Source: a virus. Taken from it: a DNA stretch of 32,764 bases. Below are positions 14,254-22,543 of this stretch, piece by piece. Below the pieces are notes generated by a model, which saw only the letters and a list, made by a program, of their open reading frames with translations, did no database searches and was not told the origin of the DNA. The first letter of the stretch is position 1; each line of letters begins with the position of its first letter. Location: positions 1 through 32,764 of IMG/VR virus record IMGVR_UViG_3300031576_000225; one strand, given 5' to 3'. Made by a program: the position numbers and the translations under genes.

Positions 14254-15903
14254 ATGGAGCCGCCCGCGGATCTCGCGGCGGCCCGAGAGGGTCTGGACGA
14301 TGAACTGCTTTCACGGCTCGAGGAGACAGGGATCATGAGACTGCGCGACGCGATCTTCGCGCTGCTCGCGACGGCCGCCGTCGGCCGAGCGGCCGAAGCC
14401 CTCACCGAACAGATGTTCCGGGCGCACATGCTCGGCCAGATGCAGGCACCGAGCGCCTGGGACACCGCCGAGCTCGCGCTCCAGCCGCAGTGGACGGCGC
14501 TGCCGTTCGACCAGGCCGTGGACTTCTTCCGCCGGAAGACCCCGATGACGTCGAAAGAGTGGAGCGAGCTCGAAGACAGATACAAGTCGAAGGGCTTCCG
14601 CATCGCAGGTGACTACGATCTGGCGCGCCTCCGCCGAGCGCACGATCTACTCGGCGAGGTGCTGGCCGATGGGATACCGGAGCGCCAGGCGATCCGGCGG
14701 CTCAAGGCGGAGCTGCCGGAGGAGGGGGAGTTCCACCTCCGGACCGCATACGACCAGGCGATGCTCGGGAGCTACGCGGCCGGCAGGTGGGCGCAGCTCA
14801 CGCACCCGGACGTGCTGCGCGCCCGGCCCTACTGGCAGTACCGCACCGTCGGCGACAACCGAGTGCGCCTCTCGCACCGCGCGATGGACGGCAAGGTCTA
14901 TCCGGCCGACCATGCGGTGTGGCAGGAATGGTATCCCCCGAACGGATACTCCTGCCGGTGCGGCGTGCGCTCGATCTCGGCCTCGGAGGCCGAGGCGAGC
15001 GGTCTCGCGATCGAGGAGCGGTTGCCGGATCGCGCGGAGGTCGACGGCCAGGCGGTGATCGTGCGACCGGACCCGGGGTTCTCGGGGTCGCCGGCGACGC
15101 AGGAGACCGCGGACCGGGTGCTGCGAGCGATCGAGCGTGACGTGCACGGCCGGGGGGCACTACTCCCGACCGCCGCGGGGCTGGATCGCGCAGGCGATCC
15201 GGAGCGGCGGCAAGCGGTCGATCGGCTCGCGGGGCTGGGCGAAGACGAGCTGGAGGATCGGCTCCGGGAGCTGTTCGTGTTCAACGTGTATCCAGAGGCC
15301 GACGCAGAGCCTCCCGCGGGGCACCTCCACGTGGACTGGGCCATGTACAGCCAGGACATGCGCACCGTCGAGCAGATGGCCTGGCGGCTCGTGCAGGAGC
15401 GTGGCTTGTGGGATCTGCGGGATCGGGATCGGATCGAGGTCAAGGTGCGAGCGTCGTACCTCGCGAGCTGGGATCCGGAGCGGTGGCGAAATCCCGAGGT
15501 CGTGTTCGACGACGACCTGGCGCGGCGGCTCGGCGTGCCGGCGGGGCAGACCGCGGCGCGCAGCACGGAGCTCGTGCTACGGCTGCGCGCACGGCCAGCG
15601 GAGATCCAGACGCTGCTCGGATTCCTCGCCGGGAACGGCGAGGATCCGGTAGATGGAGAGGGCCGGCGGATCTACCCGGGACGGAGCCCGGTGAGGGGGG
15701 CCTGGGACGTGCAGGACGTGCGCGTCACGGCGGGACGCGGAGTGGATTTGCCCGGGGACGATGAGCAGTGGCGCAGGGGCACGCGGAACGTGCGACGCGG
15801 CCCAGGAGGAGGAGATGAGGTGACGCTCTCGCGCCAGGCGATGAAGGGGTTCGATCGGGCGGAGACGATCCTGGTCAACCGTCGCCTCTGGGAGTACCTG
15901 TAG
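14254..15903 (+). CDS. F-like head morphogenesis protein (Mu gp30)
   Basis: 549 residues from ATG 14254; ATG 14335 has a better ribosome site (GAGGAGACAGG) and may be the true independent start. Core motifs are LPFDQAVDFFRRKTPMT, then ARPYWQYRTVGDNRVRLSHR, KVYPADHAVWQEWYPPNGYS and CRCGVRSIS, the phage head morphogenesis (SPP1 gp7/Mu F) domain. Residues 300-549 form an extra C-terminal region with no match I recognise (includes FVFNVYPEADAE and HVDWAMYSQDMRT). Mu F is a minor head protein. The frame is open upstream to the A9 run, so it can be made as a fusion to the portal. No good ribosome site precedes 14254. Confidence 0.85.
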   Translation: MEPPADLAAAREGLDDELLSRLEETGIMRLRDAIFALLATAAVGRAAEALTEQMFRAHMLGQMQAPSAWDTAELALQPQWTALPFDQAVDFFRRKTPMTSKEWSELEDRYKSKGFRIAGDYDLARLRRAHDLLGEVLADGIPERQAIRRLKAELPEEGEFHLRTAYDQAMLGSYAAGRWAQLTHPDVLRARPYWQYRTVGDNRVRLSHRAMDGKVYPADHAVWQEWYPPNGYSCRCGVRSISASEAEASGLAIEERLPDRAEVDGQAVIVRPDPGFSGSPATQETADRVLRAIERDVHGRGALLPTAAGLDRAGDPERRQAVDRLAGLGEDELEDRLRELFVFNVYPEADAEPPAGHLHVDWAMYSQDMRTVEQMAWRLVQERGLWDLRDRDRIEVKVRASYLASWDPERWRNPEVVFDDDLARRLGVPAGQTAARSTELVLRLRARPAEIQTLLGFLAGNGEDPVDGEGRRIYPGRSPVRGAWDVQDVRVTAGRGVDLPGDDEQWRRGTRNVRRGPGGGDEVTLSRQAMKGFDRAETILVNRRLWEYL

Positions 15904-15912
15904 ATGGAGACG

Positions 15913-16194
15913 TTATGCGGCCTGCTCGGCACCGCGCTGCTTCTCGTCGCGATGGTACATCCCGGCGACGCGGGGGTGGGGGTTCCGCGAGCGGGCGAAG
16001 CCGCCCTGGTACGCCCGGAATTCCTCTCCCCGGTACAGGGCCCAGGCGATCGGCCCGTCGCGCTGGGGATCGCCGCAATCAAAGCAGATGACATCGACGG
16101 GGGCGGCGAGTCCGAGTGCGGCCCACGGCCCGAGCCGAGCCGTATCGATCTCAACCACGCCCCCGCACGCGATGCACTCGTATTGGGCGATCAT
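15913..16194 (-). CDS. Antisense zinc-ribbon protein in the late region (moron candidate)
   Basis: 93 residues, the only leftward gene among the head genes. It begins MIAQYECIACGGVVEID and has a second pair CFDCGDP, together a four-Cys zinc ribbon, then a basic end (FARSRNPHPRVAGMYHRDEK). The start at 16194 is preferred over a longer frame because the domain begins there and a TTGACA element lies just upstream. It fills the gap between F and protease genes. A gene opposed to the late operon with its own promoter is the usual arrangement of a moron expressed in the lysogen. Function unknown. Confidence 0.6.
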   Translation of the reverse strand: MIAQYECIACGGVVEIDTARLGPWAALGLAAPVDVICFDCGDPQRDGPIAWALYRGEEFRAYQGGFARSRNPHPRVAGMYHRDEKQRGAEQAA

Positions 16195-16203
16195 GACGAC
16201 AGC

Positions 16204-16232
16204 AGCATCGCACCCCCCAAAAAAGGTGTCAA
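16204..16232 (-). promoter_or_regulatory. Possible promoter of the antisense zinc-ribbon gene
   Basis: Minus strand: perfect -35 TTGACA (16232-16227), 17-base spacer, weak -10 GATGCT (16209-16204). The start would be about 16197, three bases before the ATG at 16194, and no ribosome site is seen. The arrangement resembles the repressor promoter, but the -10 is poor. The adjoining C6A6 run is unusual. Confidence 0.35.
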
Positions 16233-16382
16233 GGGGGCCTTGGGCGGAATTTGCGCCATGGACGGGATCCCTGATTCCGCCCCACATCGCGCCCAAGCCA
16301 CTTCCTCTCCACTTCCCTGCACTTCCTTCCATGGGGGAGTGGTCTACTGCCGCCCGGGGTCCGATCGGCGCCCCTGGGCCAA

Positions 16383-17390
16383 ATGGCCGGGGGCGTCCTG
16401 ATGCGGCGCATCTACTGCGCCGAAGGCGACCCGATCCTGCTCGCGGCCGGGGAGGGGGGCGACGTGCCGCGCGAGGTGCAGGTGTACGTCGAGGGGCAGT
16501 GGCTCGCCTATGGCGATGGCGCCGGCCTGCGGCTCACCAGGGGGCACTTCGTCGAAATGGCGGCGAACAAGCTCCTGCTCAAGGACGATCCACCGGTGGA
16601 TCGCGAGCATGAGTGCATGTATTTGGGTGCGGTAGCGGGCGCGCGCGGCTGGGTCAAGACACTGCGGGTGGGCGAGGCCCCCGGGAACTCGGAGCTCGCG
16701 GCGCTGTACGCCACGATCGAGTGGACCAGGGAGGGAGAGGAAGACGTGCGGGAGAAGCGGTTCCGGTACGTCTCCGGCGGGGCGATCCTCGGCGCCCGCG
16801 CGCGCACCGATCTCGAATTGATCGGGGCGGTGCTGGATCACGTCTCGATCGTCAAGCGGCCGTTCATCCAGGGGATGCGGCCCATCACCAACAGCGCCCC
16901 CCTGCGGGGGTCGGAGGAACACATGACGGATCCGCAACTCGTGACCCTCACCGCGCTCGGGCTGTCGCCCGAGACCATCGCCGCGCTCGGGCTGTCCGGC
17001 GCGGCCCGGTCGGACACGCTCGACGGGGCGATCCTGGGTCTCTCGACTCGGGCGACGGAGCTCGCGGCGCGAATCGCCGAGCTCGAGGTGGAGAAGATCA
17101 AACACGACGTGGACGTGGCCATCGCCGACTTCCGGATCACGCCGGCCGAGCGGCCGGCGATGATCGAGCTGGCGAAATCCCATCGCACACTCTTCGATCA
17201 GATCGTGGCCGCGCGATCGCCGCACCCGGCGGTCCGGCCGCCGCCGACCCTGTCGGTGCCGGCCCGCGGCACGAGCGCGGCGAGCGCGGCGATCGCGCAG
17301 TACCGGCAGGAACACCCCGGGGTCGGCTACCAGGAGGCGTATATGGCGTGCGCCGGTGAGCGCCCCGATCTCTTTACCCAGGAGGGGTAG
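16383..17390 (+). CDS. Capsid protease-scaffold protein (Mu I)
   Basis: 335 residues; ATG 16401 is an alternative with GGGGGCG upstream. The N-terminal half is a Mu I-type prohead protease: DDPPVDREHECMYLGAVAG (about 62-80) supplies the His, and RFRYVSGGAILG (about 121-132) holds the likely nucleophile Ser. The C-terminal half (from about 181) is an Ala/Glu-rich helical scaffold, DPQLVTLTALGLSPETIAAL and ATELAARIAELEVEKIKHD. In Mu the protease cleaves scaffold and itself during prohead maturation. An internal start at 16923 would give the scaffold alone. No gene but the antisense one occupies 15904-16382. Confidence 0.85.
   Translation: MAGGVLMRRIYCAEGDPILLAAGEGGDVPREVQVYVEGQWLAYGDGAGLRLTRGHFVEMAANKLLLKDDPPVDREHECMYLGAVAGARGWVKTLRVGEAPGNSELAALYATIEWTREGEEDVREKRFRYVSGGAILGARARTDLELIGAVLDHVSIVKRPFIQGMRPITNSAPLRGSEEHMTDPQLVTLTALGLSPETIAALGLSGAARSDTLDGAILGLSTRATELAARIAELEVEKIKHDVDVAIADFRITPAERPAMIELAKSHRTLFDQIVAARSPHPAVRPPPTLSVPARGTSAASAAIAQYRQEHPGVGYQEAYMACAGERPDLFTQEG
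16923..17390 (+). CDS. Nested scaffold protein from internal start (Mu Z analogue)
   Basis: An in-frame ATG at 16923 inside the protease gene is preceded by GGAGG at 16912-16916, a strong ribosome site seven bases away. Starting there gives a 155-residue protein that is just the helical scaffold domain (MTDPQLVTLTALGLSPETIA...). Mu Z and lambda Nu3 are made the same way from within the protease gene, in excess over the protease. The domain boundary and ribosome site coincide, so a nested gene is likely. Confidence 0.75.
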   Translation: MTDPQLVTLTALGLSPETIAALGLSGAARSDTLDGAILGLSTRATELAARIAELEVEKIKHDVDVAIADFRITPAERPAMIELAKSHRTLFDQIVAARSPHPAVRPPPTLSVPARGTSAASAAIAQYRQEHPGVGYQEAYMACAGERPDLFTQEG

Positions 17391-17395
17391 CAGCC

Positions 17396-17791
17396 ATGCC
17401 CGGATGGGACACCAAAGACGCGCTCATCAAAACCGTGACCTTCGAGGCGGCCGTGTCGGCCCACGCGGCCTGCGTGTGGGGCGGCGCCGAGGACAGGGTG
17501 ACGCTCCCCGCCGCCGCCAACGCCGACGACTTCGCCGGCTTCTCCGTCTACGACCAGGCGGCAGGGTCGCAGGGCCCGCTCCACATGGCGGCCGGCGTCG
17601 CCAAGGCGCGCGCCGGCGGCGCGATCGGACTCGGCAAGAAGTGCAACATCGCCGGCAACACCGGGAAGATCGCGCAGGCCGCGCCGGCCGCGGGGGCGAA
17701 CGCCCACGTCGTCTGCCGCGCGTTGCGTGCCGCTTCGGCCGATGGGGATGTGATCCCCGTGCTCGTGATCCCCGAGACCATGCAAGGCTGA
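17396..17791 (+). CDS. Head decoration / capsid cement protein (DUF2190-like)
   Basis: 131 residues, with AGGAGGGG before the ATG. A small beta-rich, Ala/Gly-rich protein with VWGGAEDRVTLPAAANADDF, AGGAIGLGKKCNI and DGDVIPVLVIPE, in the style of DUF2190 cement proteins. Its place between the scaffold and major capsid genes supports a decoration role on the capsid surface. The family call rests on position and composition as much as on motifs. Confidence 0.65.
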   Translation: MPGWDTKDALIKTVTFEAAVSAHAACVWGGAEDRVTLPAAANADDFAGFSVYDQAAGSQGPLHMAAGVAKARAGGAIGLGKKCNIAGNTGKIAQAAPAAGANAHVVCRALRAASADGDVIPVLVIPETMQG

Positions 17792-17807
17792 AAAAGGACG
17801 AAAACAC

Positions 17808-18782
17808 ATGGACGCTTCGACGCTGCAGCCCAGCCAGATCCTCACCGATCTCGCGGTCAGGATCGAGCCGCGGGCCTACCTCGCCACCAAGATCTTCCAC
17901 TCGCCCGAGGTGCCGGAGTTCTTCGAGTACCCGGTCTGGGACAAGTCGGTCATCTTCAAGCCGCAGAACGACACCTACGGCCAGGACGGGTCGGTCAATA
18001 TGATCGACACCAAGGTCACCAAGGTGACGGCCCGGCTCAAACCGCGGGCGCTCGGGGCGAAGATCGATCCCACCGAGGCGAGGCAGGCCGGTGCGGGGGA
18101 TCTGTCCCGCGGCCTGGCGCTCCTGCGCGGAGAGAAGACCTGGGCGTGCGTGAACGGCCTCTACGTGCAGGCCGAGAAGCGCGTGGCCGCGCAGCTCCGC
18201 GCCACCGCGGTCATGACCCTGAATGAGACGCTCGCCGGCGCGGCGCAGTGGTCCGACGCGACGAGCGACCCGAAGAAGTACCTCCTCGGGAAGGGCGCGA
18301 CCATCGCGCGGGCGCCGAACACGCTCGTGGTCGGCCGGCCGGTCTTCGACGTCCTGCTCACCCATCCGAAGATCCTGGAGGCGGCGAAGTTCGTTTCCGG
18401 GATCGACGTGCAGCCGGTCCTCGCCAGGTACTTCGGCGTCGATCGAATCCTGGTCGGCGAGGCCCAGGAGGATACGGCGGCGGAGGGGCAGGCCCAGAGC
18501 CTCGCGTACATCTGGGGCAAGGATGCGATCCTGGCGTACATCGATCCCTCGCCGCCCTCGTCGACGATGCGCTCCCCGACGCTCGGCTACCTCCCGCGGC
18601 TCCAGGGCATCGTGCCCAGGGACGTCCAGGGACAGGCGCCGCTCCCCTTCACCGTCTACGAGTGGACCGAACCGGGAGTGGGAACCGGCGGGGGCACGCA
18701 GATGATCAAGGCTGAGACCTGGTACGACGTGCTCGTGGCGGCGGCAGACTACGGCTTCTTGGTCAAGAACGCAGTTGCCTGA
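17808..18782 (+). CDS. Major capsid protein
   Basis: 324 residues, with AAAGGACG before the ATG. Features fit an HK97-fold capsid protein of transposable phages: RAYLATKIFHSPEVPEFFEY near the start, RAPNTLVVGRPVFDVLLTHP then KILEAAKFVSG in the middle, RYFGVDRILVGEAQE, AYIWGKDAILAYID and the C-terminal AETWYDVLVAAADYGFLVKN. This is the pattern annotated as major capsid in many Mu-like prophages, although similarity to Mu T itself is not obvious. Located after scaffold and decoration genes as expected. Confidence 0.88.
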   Translation: MDASTLQPSQILTDLAVRIEPRAYLATKIFHSPEVPEFFEYPVWDKSVIFKPQNDTYGQDGSVNMIDTKVTKVTARLKPRALGAKIDPTEARQAGAGDLSRGLALLRGEKTWACVNGLYVQAEKRVAAQLRATAVMTLNETLAGAAQWSDATSDPKKYLLGKGATIARAPNTLVVGRPVFDVLLTHPKILEAAKFVSGIDVQPVLARYFGVDRILVGEAQEDTAAEGQAQSLAYIWGKDAILAYIDPSPPSSTMRSPTLGYLPRLQGIVPRDVQGQAPLPFTVYEWTEPGVGTGGGTQMIKAETWYDVLVAAADYGFLVKNAVA

Positions 18783-18800
18783 TTGATTAGGGAGAAAGCC

Positions 18801-18956
18801 ATGCCGAAATTCGTCGTGAAGACGCCGATCCGGATCGCGAAGAAAGATCCGCAATCCCGGCAGATCATGGAGAAGGTGCTGAAGCCCGGCGACGAGATCG
18901 AGATCACCGCGGAGCTCGCCGCCACGATGCCCTGGGCGGTGGAGGAGAAGGAGTAG
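18801..18956 (+). CDS. Small protein between capsid and gp36 genes, 51 aa
   Basis: ATG 18801 with GGGAGAAAG upstream; the product begins MPKFVVKTPIRIAKKDPQSR, has KVLKPGDEIEITAELAATMP, and ends AVEEKE. It looks like a small beta-strand protein, possibly of the Mu gp35 position. Clear ribosome site, and the stop lies just before the next gene. Function unknown; head completion is a guess from position. Confidence 0.75.
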   Translation: MPKFVVKTPIRIAKKDPQSRQIMEKVLKPGDEIEITAELAATMPWAVEEKE

Positions 18957-18959
18957 CGC

Positions 18960-19397
18960 GTGGCCTACATCGTCCAGGCCGATCTGCGGTTTTCGCTCGC
19001 GCGCCTCGCCGAGCTCACCGACTCCCCGGCGACGCAGGGCGTGGTCGACGCCGCGGTCGTCGGCGCGGCGCTCGAGTACGGGGCTGCCCAGATCGACCTG
19101 GCCGCCTTCAATCGGTACCAGACTCCGATTTCGCTTCCGGCCGCCGAGATCGTGCGGGTCTGGAACGTGGCGCTCGCCCGCGCCTGGCTCTATCGCAATC
19201 GGGAGACCGTGGCGGTGCCGGAGGCGATCCAGGAGGAGGAGAAGATCGCGCGCGACCAGCTCGCGCAGGTGCGCGAGCGGAAGCTGGACATCCCGGGAGC
19301 TCCGCTGCGCAATGCGATCACGCCGCCCACGGTCACGGGGGGCGCCGTCGACGAGACCCCGCGCCTCTTTGGCCGGGTGCGGGATGGGCTCGGATGA
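18960..19397 (+). CDS. DUF1320 protein (Mu gp36), head-tail connector candidate
   Basis: 145 residues from GTG 18960, three bases after the preceding stop, with GGAGAAGGAG upstream. The start AYIVQADLRFSLARLAELTD, GAALEYGAAQIDLAAFNRYQTPIS and the helix VWNVALARAWLYRN are the DUF1320/Mu gp36 signature. This family structurally resembles head completion adaptors. Coupled to the next gene by ATGA. Confidence 0.88.
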   Translation: MAYIVQADLRFSLARLAELTDSPATQGVVDAAVVGAALEYGAAQIDLAAFNRYQTPISLPAAEIVRVWNVALARAWLYRNRETVAVPEAIQEEEKIARDQLAQVRERKLDIPGAPLRNAITPPTVTGGAVDETPRLFGRVRDGLG

Positions 19398-19918
19398 GCG
19401 TCGCGATGCGCATGGACGTGGACATGTCCGGCTGGGAGGATCCTCTTCGCCGCGCCGCCGAGCGCGTGCGGGACTTTCGGCCGGCGCACCGCGCGATCGG
19501 CGAATTACTGCTCGGCGAGGTCGGGGAAAACTTCCGCAACGAGGGCTATCCACCGGGCTCCTGGCCAGACCTGTCCGAGGTCGCGCTGCTTGCGCGCGCT
19601 CGGGGGCGGGGCGGCATGAGGAAGATCCTCAAGGGCGGGGTCGGCGGCCGAGGGAGGCAGCTCACGGCCGAGGCGCAGCGGGCGATCGAGGGAGCGAAGC
19701 CGCTCGTGTGGAGCGGGCGGCTGCTCCGATCCATGACCCACCACGCCGGCGCCGCCTACGTGGACGTGGGGACCAACCTCGTGCAGGCCGCCCGGCTCTT
19801 CTTCGGTTGGGACGGGCCCGGCCCGAAAACTCCAGCTCGAAACCCGTTCAACTTCTCGCCGGCCGTCATGGAATCGGCGAAGCGTCACTACGTCGAGTTT
19901 CTGCGAGGACTCCTATGA
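19394..19918 (+). CDS. Virion morphogenesis / tail completion protein (Mu G)
   Basis: 174 residues. Motifs PAHRAIGELLLGEVGENFRNEGYPPGSWPDLSEVAL, then MRKILKGG, LVWSGRLLRSMTHH and YVDVGTNLVQAARLFFGW are those of the phage virion morphogenesis family (Mu G, P2 S). The family helps join or complete tails. Flanked by gp36- and gp37-like genes with 4-base overlaps on both sides. Confidence 0.88.
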   Translation: MSVAMRMDVDMSGWEDPLRRAAERVRDFRPAHRAIGELLLGEVGENFRNEGYPPGSWPDLSEVALLARARGRGGMRKILKGGVGGRGRQLTAEAQRAIEGAKPLVWSGRLLRSMTHHAGAAYVDVGTNLVQAARLFFGWDGPGPKTPARNPFNFSPAVMESAKRHYVEFLRGLL

Positions 19919-20496
19919 CGCCGACGTGGGAGCAGATCCTCGACAAGATGCTGCTCGCGCTCGGGCCGCTCAAGATTCCCCAGGGCGGGGCCGCCTCCCC
20001 GAGTGCGTACTTGCGGCACCTCGATCGCTACCTCGGCGAGTTCGAGCTCGACGAAGAGGAGGCGCGGCGCTCGGGGCGAGAATATGTCAACTGCCCGGCC
20101 ATGCTGGTCAACTTCGCGGGCGAGACGGGTGCGACCGGCACGGTCGGCCGGCGCACGCAGCGCGCGACGGGGCGCTTCGCCGTGATCTGCGCCGTCGACT
20201 CGCGCCGCAGTCGCGACGATCGCGCGCGGCTGTTCGCGATGCTCCGCGACGCGCGCCGCCTGCTCGTCGGCCGGCGGTGGGCGGACCTCGAAATGGAGCC
20301 GCTCCAATACGACCGCATCCTGTTCGTCGTGGAGCGACCGCAGCTCTTCGCCTACGCCGTGAGGCTCACGACTCAATACATCCTCGACTGGACCGCGGCG
20401 CCCGCCGGCGCGGGCATGCTCGACGAGCTCCGCGGGACCGTCCAGACCATCGACCAGCCGCCGAGGCCGATCGGCGATCTGAAGGTGCTCCGATGA
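19915..20496 (+). CDS. DUF1834-like protein (Mu gp37), tail terminator candidate
   Basis: 193 residues. The ATG at 19915 overlaps the previous stop; a longer frame upstream is a shadow of the G-like gene. It contains LIKIP-like LGPLKIPQGGAASPSAYLRHL, GRRTQRATGRFAVICAVDSRRS and DRILFVVERPQLFAYAVRLTTQYILDW. Position between G and gp38 and general layout match Mu gp37 (DUF1834), thought to be a tail terminator. Coupled to gp38 by ATGA. Confidence 0.75.
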   Translation: MTPTWEQILDKMLLALGPLKIPQGGAASPSAYLRHLDRYLGEFELDEEEARRSGREYVNCPAMLVNFAGETGATGTVGRRTQRATGRFAVICAVDSRRSRDDRARLFAMLRDARRLLVGRRWADLEMEPLQYDRILFVVERPQLFAYAVRLTTQYILDWTAAPAGAGMLDELRGTVQTIDQPPRPIGDLKVLR

Positions 20497-20672
20497 GGGA
20501 GATCCGCGTCGTCGCCGTCACGAACCCCGTCCCGCGCGAGGACGATCCCACGCGCCTGATAGCCACCGATCCGGTGCAGATTCCGGAGTCGCACTACTAC
20601 GTGCGCCGCATCCTCGACGGCGAGTTGCGCGTGGTCGCGCCGGCGCCGGCGCCGACCAAAAAGGAGCAGTGA
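20493..20672 (+). CDS. DUF2635-like small protein (Mu gp38)
   Basis: 59 residues, beginning MREIRVVAVTNPVPREDDPT and containing YYVRRILDGELRVV, close to the Mu gp38/DUF2635 pattern (short, with a D-P motif, then RRxxDGxx). ATGA overlap with gp37 and TGATG overlap with the sheath gene. Role in tail assembly unknown. Confidence 0.75.
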   Translation: MREIRVVAVTNPVPREDDPTRLIATDPVQIPESHYYVRRILDGELRVVAPAPAPTKKEQ

Positions 20673-22135
20673 TGCCCCAGATCCCGCTTCCCGCCGAAAT
20701 CGACCTCACCGATCTCACGCCGCGCGTCGGGATAGGGTTCGACACGTCCGGGGTCAAGGACGACCTGCCCCTGCCCCAGGAGGTACTGATCATCGGGCAG
20801 CGCACTCCCGGCAGCCTGAAGCCCGTGCATCAGGTGCACGCCCTCCTGCGGGAGGGCGATGGTGGCGCCTTCTGGGGCCCGGGCTCGATCATGGACGCGA
20901 TGTGCCGGGCAGCGTTCAGGGCCAACCCCCAAGTGCGGCTCAAGGGCCTGGCCGTCGACGACGACGGTGCGGCCGTGAAGGCGACGCAGACGGTCACGTT
21001 CGCCAACAACGCGACCGGAGATGGCGCGGCCGAGTTGGCGCTGAAGGGCGTCACGATCCGCGTCCGGATCCTGAAGAACGACACGCCGACCACCATCGCG
21101 GCTGGGCTTGTCGCCGCCGCGGCGGCGGTGCCCCACCTGCCGGCCGCGGTCACCAACGTCGCTGGCGTCGTCACGGCGCAGGCGAGGAACGGCGGCACCC
21201 ACGGGAATCAGATCGCCATCCGCGGTATGATCACCGCCGGTATCGGCACCACGATGGCCGTCGGGGGAGCGGGCACGCTCGCGGGTGGCACGACGGCACC
21301 GGCGCTCGTCGCTGCCCTCGCGGTGGCCGCGACCAGTCGCTACCACTGGATCGCGATCGGACTCGACGACGCCACGAGCGGAGCGGCGCTGCGGGATCAC
21401 GTCAAGGCCCAGGGCGACGCGAACGGCGGGAAGGGGCAGATGGGAGTCCAGGCGATCGTCGGGACGCTGTCGGCCGCGACCACGCTCGCGGCTGCGCTCA
21501 ACCAGGAACGAAACCAGATCGTCGCGATGAACGGATCCGAGTCGATGCACGCGGAGGTGGCGGCAGCCTATGTGGGCGAGGCGTCGAAGGAGAGGAACCC
21601 GGCCCGCCCCCTGAACACGCGCGTGCTCGCCGGGATCCTCCCCCCTCCGACGGAGAAGCGGTGGATCGGCAGCGAGATGCGCACCCTCATCGAGAGCGGT
21701 GTCACTCCCCTGGTCGTACAGCCTGGCGACCTGGTCGGCGTCCTGCGCGCGGTGTCGACGCGCACGAAGAACGCCCTCGGCCAGACCGACCTCACGCTGC
21801 TCGACATCGGACCGATCCGTGCGTTCGATCGTTTTCGCGACGACGTGGCGGCGATGTTCAAAAAGAAGTACCCGGCGGCGCTGTGGGCGCAGGACGATCC
21901 GAATTCGCTCCTGCCCGCCGACGTCGCGACGCCGGCCAAGGTGCGGCTCGACATCCTCGACGTGGCGCGCGACCTCGAGCGGGCAGGGATCCTCCAGCTG
22001 GTCGAGGCGTCCAAGGATGCCTTCGTCGTCAACTACGTGCCCGGGCGGGCGGATTTCACGGCGCCGGCGCCCGTGGTCTCGGGCCTCCACTCCGCCTTCG
22101 GCACGATCGTTTACGCGCTGCCGGCGGTGAACTGA
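20672..22135 (+). CDS. Contractile tail sheath protein (Mu L)
   Basis: 487 residues from ATG 20672, with AAGGAG upstream; a GTG one codon earlier is less likely. The N-terminus MPQIPLPAEIDLTDLTPRVGIGFDTS and QEVLIIGQRTPGS, the middle GGTHGNQIAIRG, and the C-terminal RDDVAAMFKKKYPAALWAQD, DILDVARDLERAGILQLVEA and DAFVVNYVPGR are those of Mu L sheath proteins. The sheath wraps the tube and contracts on infection. The next gene encodes the tube. Confidence 0.93.
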   Translation: MPQIPLPAEIDLTDLTPRVGIGFDTSGVKDDLPLPQEVLIIGQRTPGSLKPVHQVHALLREGDGGAFWGPGSIMDAMCRAAFRANPQVRLKGLAVDDDGAAVKATQTVTFANNATGDGAAELALKGVTIRVRILKNDTPTTIAAGLVAAAAAVPHLPAAVTNVAGVVTAQARNGGTHGNQIAIRGMITAGIGTTMAVGGAGTLAGGTTAPALVAALAVAATSRYHWIAIGLDDATSGAALRDHVKAQGDANGGKGQMGVQAIVGTLSAATTLAAALNQERNQIVAMNGSESMHAEVAAAYVGEASKERNPARPLNTRVLAGILPPPTEKRWIGSEMRTLIESGVTPLVVQPGDLVGVLRAVSTRTKNALGQTDLTLLDIGPIRAFDRFRDDVAAMFKKKYPAALWAQDDPNSLLPADVATPAKVRLDILDVARDLERAGILQLVEASKDAFVVNYVPGRADFTAPAPVVSGLHSAFGTIVYALPAVN

Positions 22136-22153
22136 TCGGATCGGAGACGGCCA

Positions 22154-22540
22154 ATGCCCAAGTACGTAGACACGATCCAAGTCCAGATCGGGGGGCGGGA
22201 CATCGACGACGTGATCAACAAGATCACGGTGCGGTCGACGCGCGCGACCAAGGCGGTGGTCACGCTCTCGCGCAGCAAACGGGCCCGCGGATTCAAGCGC
22301 GGCGCTGTGCTCTACGAGCTCACGGCACAGGTCGAAGACGTCGACGATTCCAACCCCGCCTATCCCGATTGGCACGCCCTCCAGGAGGCAGGGGAGGAGT
22401 TCACGATCGTGATCAAGAAGAACACGGGCAAGCCGATCACGTTCAAGGGCGTGACCGTGACCGACGTCGACGACGACGCCACGGACGGTGACAGCGGCGG
22501 CACCGTGAAGATGTTGGCGCTCGAGCGCCTGAAGAGCTGA
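22154..22540 (+). CDS. Tail tube protein (Mu M)
   Basis: 128 residues. The start MPKYVDTIQVQIGGRDIDDV, VLYELTAQVEDVDDSNPAYP and ITFKGVTVTDVDDDATDGDS match Mu-type tube proteins; length is typical. Lies directly after the sheath, before the tail chaperones. Tube hexamers stack inside the sheath and form the DNA channel. Confidence 0.9.
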   Translation: MPKYVDTIQVQIGGRDIDDVINKITVRSTRATKAVVTLSRSKRARGFKRGAVLYELTAQVEDVDDSNPAYPDWHALQEAGEEFTIVIKKNTGKPITFKGVTVTDVDDDATDGDSGGTVKMLALERLKS

Positions 22541-22543
22541 CCG

